NCBI GenBank assembly: GCA_035551675.1
Contig: DASZMV010000018.1
Location: 1-64,000 of the forward strand
DNA length: 64,000 nucleotides
Direction of reading: 5' to 3'
DNA from: JAFECT01 sp035551675
Lineage (GTDB): Bacteria > Pseudomonadota > Alphaproteobacteria > Caulobacterales > Caulobacteraceae
In this document: positions 18,485 through 28,273 of the stretch, piece after piece
Layout: each line of letters begins with the position of its first letter
Position numbering within the stretch: the first letter of the stretch is position 1
Position numbers and translations under genes: made by a program
Notes under the pieces: generated by a model
Database searches by the model: none
Told to the model about the DNA's origin: nothing
Seen by the model: only the letters and a program-made list of their open reading frames with translations

Positions 18485-19816
18485 GTGAGCCAGGCGCTAC
18501 GGAACAGCCCCCCGCTGGACGATTTCTGGATGCCGTTCACGGCCAATCGCCGGTTCAAGGCAGCGCCGCGACTGCTCGCGGAGGCGCAAGGCGTCTGGTA
18601 CCGCGACGTCGACGGCCGGCCGGTGCTCGACGGCGCGTCGGGCCTGTGGTGCGTGAACGCGGGACACGGCCGCGCCGAAATCGCCGAAGCCGTCGCCAAA
18701 CAGCTCATGAAGATGGACTACGCGCCCACCTTCCAGATGGGCCATCCCCTGCCCTTCGAGGCGGCGCATGCCCTGAAGGCGATCCTGCCCGAGGCCATGG
18801 ACGGCGTGTTCTTCACCAACTCCGGCTCCGAGAGCACCGACACCGCGCTGAAGATCGCGCTCGCCTATCACGTCGCCAAGGGCGATCCCGAACGCAACAT
18901 CCTGGTCGGCCGCGAGCGCGGCTATCACGGGGTGAACTTCGGCGGCATTTCCATCGGCGGCATCGCGCACAATCGCGCCAGGTTCGGGCCGCTGCTGCCC
19001 AACGTCGATCACCTGCGCCACACCCACGATCCGGTGCGCAACGCCTTCTCGCTCGGTCAGCCGGAGCACGGCGGCGTCGAGATGGCGGACGATCTCTTGC
19101 GCCTGTTCGAGATCCACGGCGCCGATCGCATCGCCGCGGTGATGGTCGAGCCCATGGCCGGATCCACCGGCGTGCTGGCGCCGCCGAAGGGTTATCTCGA
19201 ACGCCTGCGCGACCTCTGCACCGAACACGGCATCCTGCTGATCTTCGATGAAGTGATCACCGGCTTCGGCCGCACCGGCGCCGCGTTCGCCGCGCAGCGC
19301 TACGGCGTGACGCCGGACATCATGGGACTGGCGAAGGGCCTGACCAACGGCGCGATCCCCATGGGAGCGGTCTGCGTCACCGCCGAGGTGCGCAACGGCA
19401 TCATCGACGCCCACGATCCGCTCGCGATCGAGCTGATGCACGGTTACACCTATTCGGGTCATCCCGCGGCCTGCGTCGCCGCCATGGCGAGCATCGACAT
19501 CTACCGCCGCGAAGGCCTGTTCGAGCGCGCCGGCGAACTCGCGCCCTATTGGCAGGACGCCGTGCATAGTTTGAGGGGTTTGCCGCACATCGTCGACATC
19601 AGGAACGACGGCCTCGTCGCCGGCATCGAAATGGCGCCGCGCGCCGAGGGCCCCGGCAAACGCGGCTACGACGTCTATGTCGACTGCTTCGCGCGCGGCC
19701 TGTTGTGCCGCGTCACCGGCGACACCCTCGCGCTCGCGCCGCCGCTGATCATCGAGAAGAGCGAAATCGACCGCATAATCGACACCGTCGGCAAGGCGAT
19801 CGCGGCCGCGGCTTAA
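18485..19816 (+). CDS. Class III omega-amino acid:pyruvate aminotransferase
   Basis: 443 residues from the GTG at 18485, with AAGGAG 7 nt upstream. The start SQALRNSPPLDDFWMPFTANRRFK is typical of beta-alanine/omega-amino-acid-pyruvate transaminases. The PLP fold is shown by FFTNSGSESTDTALK, the Asp-containing LLIFDEVITGFGRTG, and the Schiff-base lysine in GLAKGLTNGAIPMGA (about residue 285). It transfers amino groups from omega-amines or beta-alanine to pyruvate, giving L-alanine. It follows the D-amino-acid dehydrogenase by 93 nt, an interval holding a CCGCCGC/GCGGCGG hairpin (18397-18415) without a T-tract, so co-transcription is likely but not certain. Confidence 0.93.
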   Translation: MSQALRNSPPLDDFWMPFTANRRFKAAPRLLAEAQGVWYRDVDGRPVLDGASGLWCVNAGHGRAEIAEAVAKQLMKMDYAPTFQMGHPLPFEAAHALKAILPEAMDGVFFTNSGSESTDTALKIALAYHVAKGDPERNILVGRERGYHGVNFGGISIGGIAHNRARFGPLLPNVDHLRHTHDPVRNAFSLGQPEHGGVEMADDLLRLFEIHGADRIAAVMVEPMAGSTGVLAPPKGYLERLRDLCTEHGILLIFDEVITGFGRTGAAFAAQRYGVTPDIMGLAKGLTNGAIPMGAVCVTAEVRNGIIDAHDPLAIELMHGYTYSGHPAACVAAMASIDIYRREGLFERAGELAPYWQDAVHSLRGLPHIVDIRNDGLVAGIEMAPRAEGPGKRGYDVYVDCFARGLLCRVTGDTLALAPPLIIEKSEIDRIIDTVGKAIAAAA

Positions 19817-19821
19817 CTTTG

Positions 19822-20955
19822 CTAGCCCTTCAGCGCCTGATCCAAATCCGCGATCAGGTCGTCGACGTGTTCGATGCCGACCGACAGGCGCAGCAGATTG
19901 CGCGGGGTCTTGCTGTCAGGGCCTTCGACCGAGGCGCGGTGTTCGATCAGGCTCTCGACGCCGCCGAGGCTGGTGGCGCGGGTGATCATGCGCACGCGGG
20001 CGGCGACGGCGAAGGCGCGGGCTTCGTCGCCGCGGGTCTGGAACGACAGCATGCCGCCGTAGCGTTTCATCTGGCGCTTGGCGATGTCGTGGCCGGGATG
20101 GTGCGGCAGACCGGGATAATAGACCGCCTCGACGCCCGCGTGGTTGGACAGGAACTCGGCGATGGCGCCGGCGCTGTCGCACTGTTGGCGCACGCGCAGA
20201 GCAAGCGTGCGCACGCCGCGCATAACCAGCCAGCAGTCGAAGGGCGCGGCGACCGCGCCGGTGGTGGCCTGGATGTCCTTCAGGCGGGTTAGGTAGTTGC
20301 CCTCGCGCTTCACGCTGACCACGCCGCCCAGCACGTCGCTGTGGCCGCCGAGATATTTGGTGGTGGCGTGCATGACGATATCGGCGCCGAACTCGGTGGG
20401 ATCGGTCAGGACCGGAGTGCCCCAGGTGTTGTCGCACGCGACCATGGCCTTGGCGGCGTGCGCGATCTCCGACACCGCAGCGATGTCGACGATCTTCAGC
20501 AGCGGATTGGACGGCGTCTCGATCCAGATCAGGCGTGTGTTCGCCCGAACGGCCGCCTTCACCGCCGCGAGGTCGGTCATGTCGACGAAGCTGGACTCCA
20601 CGCCCATCGGGCCGAGTACTTCGGTCAGGATCTTCTTCGTGCCGTGGTAGATGTCCAGCGGCGCGATCACATGGACGCCGGACCCCAGCGCCATGAACAC
20701 CGCCGTCACCGCCGCCTGGCCCGAACTGAACGCGGCGCTGGCCGCGGCCTTGTCCAGTTCCGCCATACAGGCTTCGAACTGTGCGCGCGTGGGGTTGGAG
20801 TTGCGCGCATACATGTGCCCGAGCGGATAGGTCCCATCGGGCGCCCGCTCGAACGTCGTCGCCAGGTGGATCGGCGGAGTGACCGCGCCGGTCGCCGCAT
20901 CGGGCGCATGGCCGGCGTGCACGACGAGGGTTTCGAGGTGGAGTTTGGAGGTCAT
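19822..20955 (-). CDS. Cys/Met metabolism PLP enzyme (cystathionine gamma-synthase/lyase type)
   Basis: 377 residues from the ATG at 20955, preceded by GAGGAG. It belongs to the transsulfuration fold-type I PLP enzymes. Landmarks are the YARNSNPTR active-site loop (about residue 54), SSGQAAVTAVF, the PLP-contacting IWIETPSNPLLKIVDI, the ACDNTW motif, and the Schiff-base lysine in HATTKYLGGHSDVLGG. The family includes cystathionine gamma-synthase, cystathionine gamma/beta-lyase and methionine gamma-lyase, which cannot be told apart by sight. It is convergent with the aminotransferase, with only 5 nt between the stops. The first bases upstream hold the inverted repeat at 21003-21149. Confidence 0.9.
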   Translation of the reverse strand: MTSKLHLETLVVHAGHAPDAATGAVTPPIHLATTFERAPDGTYPLGHMYARNSNPTRAQFEACMAELDKAAASAAFSSGQAAVTAVFMALGSGVHVIAPLDIYHGTKKILTEVLGPMGVESSFVDMTDLAAVKAAVRANTRLIWIETPSNPLLKIVDIAAVSEIAHAAKAMVACDNTWGTPVLTDPTEFGADIVMHATTKYLGGHSDVLGGVVSVKREGNYLTRLKDIQATTGAVAAPFDCWLVMRGVRTLALRVRQQCDSAGAIAEFLSNHAGVEAVYYPGLPHHPGHDIAKRQMKRYGGMLSFQTRGDEARAFAVAARVRMITRATSLGGVESLIEHRASVEGPDSKTPRNLLRLSVGIEHVDDLIADLDQALKG

Positions 20956-21002
20956 GCGACTCCTCGCAGTTGCGAGCCGCCGCACTTGTGCACCCAAATT
21001 AA

Positions 21003-21149
21003 AACTCCGTCACCCTCGGGCTTGTCCCGAGGGCCCATCGTTCCGGAAGCGCCGAAGGGAGACTGTTCTGGTGTTCGCGTGAACAGCGACCCTACGGAGT
21101 TTCGACACTCGCCATGGGCCCTCGGGACAAGCCCGAGGGTGACGGAGTT
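21003..21149. repeat. Perfect 36-bp inverted repeat with 75-nt spacer (REP/MITE-like)
   Basis: Left arm 21003-21038 and right arm 21114-21149 are exact reverse complements. Each arm is itself a hairpin (CCCTCGGG-CTTGT-CCCGAGGG). The element fills the gap between the Cys/Met enzyme and the aldo/keto reductase and ends 6 nt from the reductase stop. It codes for nothing visible. It looks like a dispersed non-autonomous palindromic repeat of the kind known in many alphaproteobacteria, and could also fold as an mRNA 3' end for the reductase. Confidence 0.85.
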
Positions 21150-21155
21150 GTATAG

Positions 21156-22040
21156 TTAAGCGTCCGCTGTCACCCCACGCGCAGCACGATCCAGGCTGTC
21201 GAACTCGTCGTCGCCCAGGTCGATGTTCACCGCGGCGGTGTTTTCCTCCAGGTGGGCGACCTTGCCGGTGCCCGGAATGGGCAGCATGACCGGACTGCGC
21301 TTCAGCACCCAGGCCAGCGCGACCTGACTGGGCGTGGCGTGTTTCGCCTTGGCGATGCGGTCGAGCACCGAACCCGGTTGGGCGAGTTCGCCCGCGGCCA
21401 GCGGATACCAGGGGATGAACCCGATGCCGTGCTGTTCGCAGTAGTCGAGCACGTCCTCGCTGCCACGATCGACGAGGTTGTAGCGGTTCTGCACGGTCGC
21501 GACGGGGAACACCTGGCGCGCGGCTTCGATCTCTTCCACCGACACTTCGCTCAGTCCCGCCTGGGCGATGATGCCGTCGTCGAGCAGGCGACGGATTTCG
21601 CCGAACTGGTCCTCGCGCGGGACCTTGCTGTCGATCCGGTGCAGTTGCCACAGGCCGATCTGTTCCACGCCGAGTTTCTTCAGACTGCCGAGCGCCGCTT
21701 CGCGCAGACGTTCGGACCGCCCGTCCTGGCGCCAGTCGTCGGGGCCCGGACGCGTCAGACCGCCCTTGGTCGCGATCAGCAGGCCTTCGTACGGATGCAG
21801 CGCCTCGCGGATCAGTTCCTCGGACACGTCGGGACCGTAGGAGTCGGCGGTGTCGATGAAGTTGATGCCGAGTTCCGGCACTCGCTTCAGGGTGCGGATC
21901 GCTTCGTCGCGGTCGGCCGGCGGGCCCCAGATGCCGGCGCCGGTGACGCGCATGGCGCCGAAGCCGAGACGATGCACGGCGATCTGGCCGCCGATCTTGA
22001 AGGTTCCGGATTTACCGGCGTCGATGTTGCTATCGGACAT
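21156..22040 (-). CDS. Aldo/keto reductase
   Basis: 294 residues, a single (beta/alpha)8 AKR domain. The catalytic tetrad is visible: Asp and Tyr in INFIDTADSYGPDVSEE, Lys in LIATKGGL, His in LWQLHRID. The NADP-binding C-terminal part has PIPGTGKVAHLEEN. AKRs of this type reduce aldehydes or ketones with NADPH; the substrate is unknown. It starts at 22040 with AGGAG upstream and follows the second AKR gene by 18 nt, so the two form an operon. Sequence identity between the two reductases is low, so this is a pair of different subfamilies rather than a fresh duplication. Confidence 0.92.
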   Translation of the reverse strand: MSDSNIDAGKSGTFKIGGQIAVHRLGFGAMRVTGAGIWGPPADRDEAIRTLKRVPELGINFIDTADSYGPDVSEELIREALHPYEGLLIATKGGLTRPGPDDWRQDGRSERLREAALGSLKKLGVEQIGLWQLHRIDSKVPREDQFGEIRRLLDDGIIAQAGLSEVSVEEIEAARQVFPVATVQNRYNLVDRGSEDVLDYCEQHGIGFIPWYPLAAGELAQPGSVLDRIAKAKHATPSQVALAWVLKRSPVMLPIPGTGKVAHLEENTAAVNIDLGDDEFDSLDRAARGVTADA

Positions 22041-22058
22041 TCGGGAGGCTCCTTGAGG

Positions 22059-23036
22059 TTAGAATCCGGCGACCGGATGCGGCGCATAGGGCGCCTCGAG
22101 CGCGGAGATTTCTTCGGGGGTAAGGTCGAGCGACAGCGCGGCGACCGCGTCGGTCAGGTGGTTGGGTTTCGAGGCGCCGACGATGGGCGCGGTGACGCCC
22201 GGCTTCTGAGCGACCCAGGCCAGGGCGACCTGCGCGCGCGAGACGCCGCGGGTGTCGGCGATCTTGCCGACGGTTTCGATGACGGCGCGGTCGGACTCTT
22301 GCGCCGCCGTATAGAGCGTCTTGCCGAAGACGTCCTTTTCCTGCCGCTCGCTGGTCTCGTTCCAGGCGCGGGTCAGGCGGCCGCGCGCCAGCGGGCTCCA
22401 GGGAATGACGCCGACGCCCTGGTCGCGGCAGAGCGGCAGCATCTCGCGCTCTTCCTCGCGGTAGAGCAGGTTCAGGTGATCCTGCATGGACACGAACTCG
22501 GCCCAGCCGTTCGCGCGCGACACCGCGAGCGCCTGCATGAACTGCCACGCGAACATCGACGAGGCGCCGATGTAACGCGCCTTGCCCGCGCGCACGACGT
22601 CGTTCAACGCTTCCAGCGTTTCTTCGATCGGCGTCGACGGATCCCAGCGGTGGATCTGATAGAGGTCGACGTAGTCGGTCCCCAGCCGACGCAGGCTGTT
22701 GTCGATCTCCGCAAGAATGGCGCGCCGCGACAGGCCCGCGCCGTTGGGGCCCGGGCGCATGCGGCCATGCACCTTGGTGGCCAGCACGATGTCTTCGCGT
22801 CGCGAATATTCCTTGATCGCGCGCCCGACGATTTCTTCGGAACTGCCGTCGGAATAGACGTTGGCCGTGTCCCAGAAGGTAATCCCGAGCTCGACCGCTT
22901 GTTTCAACAGGGGTTTGCTCTCAGCCTCCGGAAGGGTCCAGGCATGGTTGCCGCGCCCCGGCTCGCCATAGGTCATACAGCCAAGGCAGACGCGCGAAAC
23001 CTCGAGACCGGTCTTCCCGAGCCGTACGTAATCCAT
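22059..23036 (-). CDS. Aldo/keto reductase (YajO/YhdN-like)
   Basis: 325 residues from the ATG at 23036, which has GGAGG 7 nt upstream. The start MDYVRLGKTGLEVSRVCLGC and the FWDTANVYSDGSSEEIVGRA motif (Asp and Tyr of the tetrad) are typical of YajO/AKR11-12-like oxidoreductases. Lys is in VLATKVHGRM and His in LYQIHRWD. The C-terminal cofactor segment is APIVGASKPNHL. It is the upstream member of a two-gene AKR operon, head-on to nothing and tail-to-head with malate synthase 61 nt upstream. The physiological substrate cannot be read from the sequence. Confidence 0.93.
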   Translation of the reverse strand: MDYVRLGKTGLEVSRVCLGCMTYGEPGRGNHAWTLPEAESKPLLKQAVELGITFWDTANVYSDGSSEEIVGRAIKEYSRREDIVLATKVHGRMRPGPNGAGLSRRAILAEIDNSLRRLGTDYVDLYQIHRWDPSTPIEETLEALNDVVRAGKARYIGASSMFAWQFMQALAVSRANGWAEFVSMQDHLNLLYREEEREMLPLCRDQGVGVIPWSPLARGRLTRAWNETSERQEKDVFGKTLYTAAQESDRAVIETVGKIADTRGVSRAQVALAWVAQKPGVTAPIVGASKPNHLTDAVAALSLDLTPEEISALEAPYAPHPVAGF

Positions 23037-23097
23037 CGCGCAACCTCCAGCCGCCGGGCGCATATATGCGTCCGGACGGCGGAGTGCGAGGGGGGCG

Positions 23098-24690
<1,593 letters not shown>

Positions 24691-24735
24691 TCCGGGGTTG
24701 TTTCAGGCGAGGAAAGCGATGTCGAGAGCGATACG

Positions 24736-24928
24736 CAGTTCCTCCCCCGAGGGCGCAGCCCTCGCAGGGGAGGGGAACCATGCGCAGCATGGTGGAGGGG
24801 CCGGCGCCGACGATCAGGGATTAGCGTGGTGCGCGCGCTGAAGGTGGAAGTCGGCCAGCGTCGCGCCGGCCCCTCCACCGCCTTCGGCGGTCCCCCTCCC
24901 CTACGCGCTTCGCGCGGGGGAGGAACTG
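24736..24928. repeat. Imperfect inverted repeat with variable inner hairpins
   Basis: Left arm 24736-24807 and right arm 24863-24928 share ends (CAGTTCCTCCCCCG ... GTGGAGGGGCCGGCGC), but the inner hairpins differ: GAGGG-CGCAG-CCCTC and CCATG-CGCAG-CATGG on the left, CGCGC-GAA-GCGCG and CCGCC-GAA-GGCGG on the right. The inner hairpins keep pairing although their sequence differs, a sign of compensatory change. It fills the gap between malate synthase and the DUF4170 gene, ending 1 nt before the DUF4170 stop codon. Confidence 0.85.
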
Positions 24929-24929
24929 C

Positions 24930-25136
24930 CTAAATCGGCGTATGCGCGTGGTCGCTGGCGATGGTGTAGCGCGCGGTCGCCTTGCTGCGGTTCTGTTCCG
25001 ACAGGCGTTTCCACTCGGCCTTGGCTTCGTCGCGGTCGTCGAAGGGTCCGATCAAGGTCGAGGTTCCGTCGCGCAGCGACTTGAACTCCATGCAGGTGTA
25101 GTCGCCGCCGACCACCCAGAAACGTTCCTTGGTCAT
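24930..25136 (-). CDS. DUF4170 domain protein
   Basis: 68 residues from the ATG at 25136 with GAGGAG 8 nt upstream. It is a small soluble protein matching the DUF4170 family (pattern RFWVVGGDYTCMEF ... GPFDDRDEAKAEWKRLS), found widely in alphaproteobacteria and of unknown function. It sits 17 nt after isocitrate lyase on the same strand, so it is almost certainly co-transcribed with it. The constant position beside a glyoxylate-shunt gene hints at a role linked to acetate or fatty-acid growth, but nothing in the sequence shows it. Confidence 0.9.
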   Translation of the reverse strand: MTKERFWVVGGDYTCMEFKSLRDGTSTLIGPFDDRDEAKAEWKRLSEQNRSKATARYTIASDHAHTPI

Positions 25137-25153
25137 GTCAAGCACTCCTCTTC

Positions 25154-26449
25154 TTACTCGGCCGCGACCTTGGTCGCGTCGAACTGATCGGTTTCGGTGG
25201 ATTGGGCCATCGCCGTCGTCGACGACCGGCCGCCGGAAATGAGCGTGGCCACGCGGTCGAAGTAACCGGTGCCGACTTCGCGCTGGTGACGCGTGGCGGT
25301 GTAGCCCCGGGCTTCCGACGCGAACTCCGCCTGCTGCAGCTCCGAATAGGCCGCCATGCCGCGGTCGCGGTAGCCCGACGCCAGCTCGAACATCGAGTGG
25401 TTCAGGGCGTGGAAGCCCGCGAGCGTCACGAACTGGAACTTGTACCCCATGGCCCCCAGCTCACGCTGGAAGTTGGCGATGGTTCCCGCGTCAAGCTTGG
25501 CGCGCCAGTTGAACGACGGGCTGCAGTTGTAGGCCATCAGCTTGCCCGGATGGGCCGCCTGGATCGCCTCGGCGAAGGCCTTGGCTTCCTCCAGGTTCGG
25601 GTGCGAGGTCTCCCACCACAGCACGTCGGCGTAGCGCGCATAGGCGAGGCCGCGCGCGATGCAGTGGTCGAGGCCCGTGCCTTCCTTCAGGCGGAAGAAC
25701 CCTTCCGGCGTGCGGCTGCCTTCTTCGATGAACGGCCGGTCGCGCTCGTCCACGTCCGAGGTGATCAGGCGCGCGGATTCCGCGTCGGTGCGCGCGACGA
25801 TCAGGGTCGGCGTCCCCATCACGTCGGCGGCGAGGCGCGCCGCGGTCAGGTTGCGCTCGTGCGCGGCGGTGGGGATCAGCACCTTGCCGCCGAGGTGACC
25901 GCATTTCTTTTCGCTGGCGAGCTGGTCTTCGAAGTGCACGCCCGCGGCGCCGGCTTCGATGAAGGCCTTCATGATCTCGAAGGCGTTGAGCGGTCCGCCG
26001 AACCCGGCTTCGGCGTCGGCGACGATCGGCGCGAACCAGTCGCGCTCGACGCCGCCTTCGGAATGCTCGATCTGGTCGGCGCGCTGGAGCGTGCGGTTGA
26101 TGCGGCGGCAGAGCTCCGGCGCGGCGTTGGCGGGATAGAGCGACTGGTCGGGATACATGGCGCCGGCGGTGTTGGCGTCCGCCGCGACCTGCCAGCCGGA
26201 GAGATAGATCGCCTTCAGTCCGGCGCGGACCATCTGCATGGCCTGGTTGCCGGTGACCGCGCCCAGGGCGTTCACATAGGGCTCGGAATGCAGCAGGGCC
26301 CAGAGCTTGTTCCCGCCGCGCTCTGCCAGGGTGTGGGTGATGGCGACCGAGCCGCGCAGACGCTCGACGTCCTGGGGGCCGTAGGGACGCTCGATCCCGT
26401 CGAAACGGCCGGCCGGTGCGGACGGAACCAGGGCGGAAAAGTCGGTCAC
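25154..26449 (-). CDS. aceA: Isocitrate lyase
   Basis: 431 residues from the GTG at 26449, chosen because GGAG lies 7 nt upstream and the protein then begins at the usual place (VTDFSALVPSAPAGRFDGIE). It cleaves isocitrate to glyoxylate and succinate. The catalytic Cys motif KKCGHLGGK is intact, as are VADAEAGFGGPLN with metal-binding residues, and the NCSPSFNW motif. The size fits the short bacterial form. It is transcribed divergently from the ScfR-type regulator across a 152-nt region carrying a perfect palindrome, with DUF4170 following. The arrangement suggests control of the glyoxylate shunt by the regulator in response to acyl-CoA or acetate. Confidence 0.97.
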   Translation of the reverse strand: MTDFSALVPSAPAGRFDGIERPYGPQDVERLRGSVAITHTLAERGGNKLWALLHSEPYVNALGAVTGNQAMQMVRAGLKAIYLSGWQVAADANTAGAMYPDQSLYPANAAPELCRRINRTLQRADQIEHSEGGVERDWFAPIVADAEAGFGGPLNAFEIMKAFIEAGAAGVHFEDQLASEKKCGHLGGKVLIPTAAHERNLTAARLAADVMGTPTLIVARTDAESARLITSDVDERDRPFIEEGSRTPEGFFRLKEGTGLDHCIARGLAYARYADVLWWETSHPNLEEAKAFAEAIQAAHPGKLMAYNCSPSFNWRAKLDAGTIANFQRELGAMGYKFQFVTLAGFHALNHSMFELASGYRDRGMAAYSELQQAEFASEARGYTATRHQREVGTGYFDRVATLISGGRSSTTAMAQSTETDQFDATKVAAE

Positions 26450-26575
26450 AGTGTGTCTCCTCGATATCCGGGGGACTCCGACCGCCGGCTCAGCCAAGAG
26501 AACACCCAAGTCCGATAAAGGAAACACGGCCAAGCCGGGCAATCGAGCCATCTGGTCACAAATGACTTGTCAAGT

Positions 26576-26594
26576 TTTGTCATACTATGACAAA
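26576..26594. promoter_or_regulatory. Perfect 9-1-9 palindrome, likely ScfR/RamB operator
   Basis: TTTGTCATA-C-TATGACAAA is a perfect inverted repeat ending 7 nt before the regulator ATG, with a further TTGTCAAG half-site at 26567. No Shine-Dalgarno is seen, so the regulator mRNA may start very near the ATG and the site would overlap its promoter. This position fits autorepression and control of aceA. Confidence 0.7.
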
Positions 26595-26601
26595 CTGACT
26601 C

Positions 26602-28038
26602 ATGGCCGAGGTGGATCGAAAACTGTTCCTGGGCGGGCGTTTGAAGCGCCTGCGCCGGGACCTGGGGGCCACCCAGACCCAGATGGCCAAGGACCTCGGC
26701 CTGTCGCCGAGCTACCTGAACCACATCGAACGCAACCAGCGGCCGGTGACGGCGCAACTGCTGTTGAAGCTCGCCCAGACTTACGACCTCGACCTGCGGA
26801 GCTTCACCGGCGATCCGGAGGGCGGCGGCGAGGCCGACCTGCAGGAGGTGTTCGCCGATCCCCTGTTCAAGGAACTGGCGATCCCGCGCCATGAGGTGAA
26901 CGAGCTGGTGGAAAACGCGCCGACCGCGGCCGAGGCCGTCGTGCGTCTCTATCGCGCCTATCTCGACCGGCGCCGGCGCGAAGCTCTGACGCCGGACGTG
27001 ATCGTGGCCGACGACGCTCTGGCGCCCGGTTCGACGCCGACCGACTGGGTGCGCGACTACATTCAGGCGCACCGCAACCACTTCCCCGAACTGGACGAGG
27101 CGGGCGAGGCGATCGCCGCGGAGCTGGGCGCGATCGGCTGGGACTTCGAGGCCGCGGCGGTCACGCGGCTCGCCGCCAAGCACAAGATCCGCGTGCAGGT
27201 GATGCCCTCGGAGGTCATGGTCGACAACCTGCGCCGCTACGACATTCACCGCCGCCGCCTGATGATCGCCGAGACGCTGGCCGGCGCCGGGCGCGCCTTC
27301 GCCGTCGCCTATCAGTTGGCGCAGACCGAAGGCGCCGAGGCGCTCAACCGCCGCATCGACGCCGCCGCGGCGCCGGACCTGCCGACGCGGCGCTTGCTGA
27401 AGGTGTCGCTCACCAACTATCTCGCCGCGGCGATCCAGGCGCCCTACGCCCAGTTCCACGCCGCCGCCGAACAGCTCGGCTACGACACCTCGCTGTTGAA
27501 GGCGCGCTTCGGCATGAGCTTCGAGCAGGTGGCGCACCGGCTGACCACACTGTCGCGCCCGGGCGCACGCGGCGTGCCGTTCTTCCTCATGCGCGTGGAC
27601 CAGGCCGGCAATGTGTCGAAGCGCTTCGCCAGCGAGGCCTTCCCGTTCTCCCGCTTCGGCGGCGCCTGTCCGCGCTGGACCATCCACACCGTGTTCCGCA
27701 ACCCCGGTCGCATCGCCGTGCAGATCGTCGAGACGCCCGACGGCGTGCGCTATTTCACCCTATCGCGCACCGTGCGCCGGCCGGCGACGGCCTACAGCGG
27801 TTCCGACGAAGGCGAACTCGCCATCGGACTGGGGTGCGAACTGAAGCACGCGTCACGTCTGGTCTACGCGCGCGGCCTGAACCTGGAAGACCCGCAGGTC
27901 ACCGAGATCGGCCCCACCTGCCGCCTCTGCGAACGCCCCAACTGCCGCGAACGCGCCGCCGCGCCGATCACACGCACGCTGACGGTGGACGACTGGTCGC
28001 GGTCAGTGTCGCCCTACCCCTTCGCCACGCACGGGTGA
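26602..28038 (+). CDS. ScfR/RamB-type short-chain fatty-acyl regulator (XRE + DUF955-like)
   Basis: 478 residues. An N-terminal XRE HTH (about residues 8-65: GGRLKRLRRDLGATQTQMAK ... SPSYLNHIERNQRP) is followed by an IrrE/DUF955-like central region (about 160-320). The C-terminal domain carries the Cys cluster CRLCERPNCRERA. This is the architecture of the RamB, MccR and ScfR regulators, which sense short-chain acyl-CoA and control glyoxylate-shunt or methylcitrate genes. It is divergent from isocitrate lyase, the expected partner. The ATG at 26602 follows a perfect palindrome directly, with no ribosome-binding site, which suggests a leaderless or near-leaderless transcript. It is a strong candidate for autoregulation. 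Confidence 0.93.
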   Translation: MAEVDRKLFLGGRLKRLRRDLGATQTQMAKDLGLSPSYLNHIERNQRPVTAQLLLKLAQTYDLDLRSFTGDPEGGGEADLQEVFADPLFKELAIPRHEVNELVENAPTAAEAVVRLYRAYLDRRRREALTPDVIVADDALAPGSTPTDWVRDYIQAHRNHFPELDEAGEAIAAELGAIGWDFEAAAVTRLAAKHKIRVQVMPSEVMVDNLRRYDIHRRRLMIAETLAGAGRAFAVAYQLAQTEGAEALNRRIDAAAAPDLPTRRLLKVSLTNYLAAAIQAPYAQFHAAAEQLGYDTSLLKARFGMSFEQVAHRLTTLSRPGARGVPFFLMRVDQAGNVSKRFASEAFPFSRFGGACPRWTIHTVFRNPGRIAVQIVETPDGVRYFTLSRTVRRPATAYSGSDEGELAIGLGCELKHASRLVYARGLNLEDPQVTEIGPTCRLCERPNCRERAAAPITRTLTVDDWSRSVSPYPFATHG

Positions 28039-28091
28039 GAATCCTTTCCCATCGGGCGAGGGTGGCGCCGCGACGAGTGACCGGCCGGGAC

Positions 28092-28124
28092 AAAATAAAA
28101 AGCCCCGGCCAAATGGGACGGGGC
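28092..28124 (-). terminator. Intrinsic terminator of the CocE-family gene at 28274
   Basis: On the minus strand GCCCCG pairs with CGGGGC around an 11-nt loop and is followed by TTTTTATTTTG. It lies 150 nt after the stop of the CocE/S15 gene, giving it a long 3' UTR. The interval 28039-28273 holds no convincing gene. Confidence 0.6.
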
Positions 28125-28273
28125 GCAAATCGGCGAGTCTCTATTTCCTGAGAATAACACATCGCAGAGGCGCCCGCAACACCGCGCGGCTAACGTTCGC
28201 AAAACGAGAAGCACGTGCGGCCCGCGGGCGACATCAGAGCCGCTATGATCGCCAGTTCCCGGAGCATGCGCGC

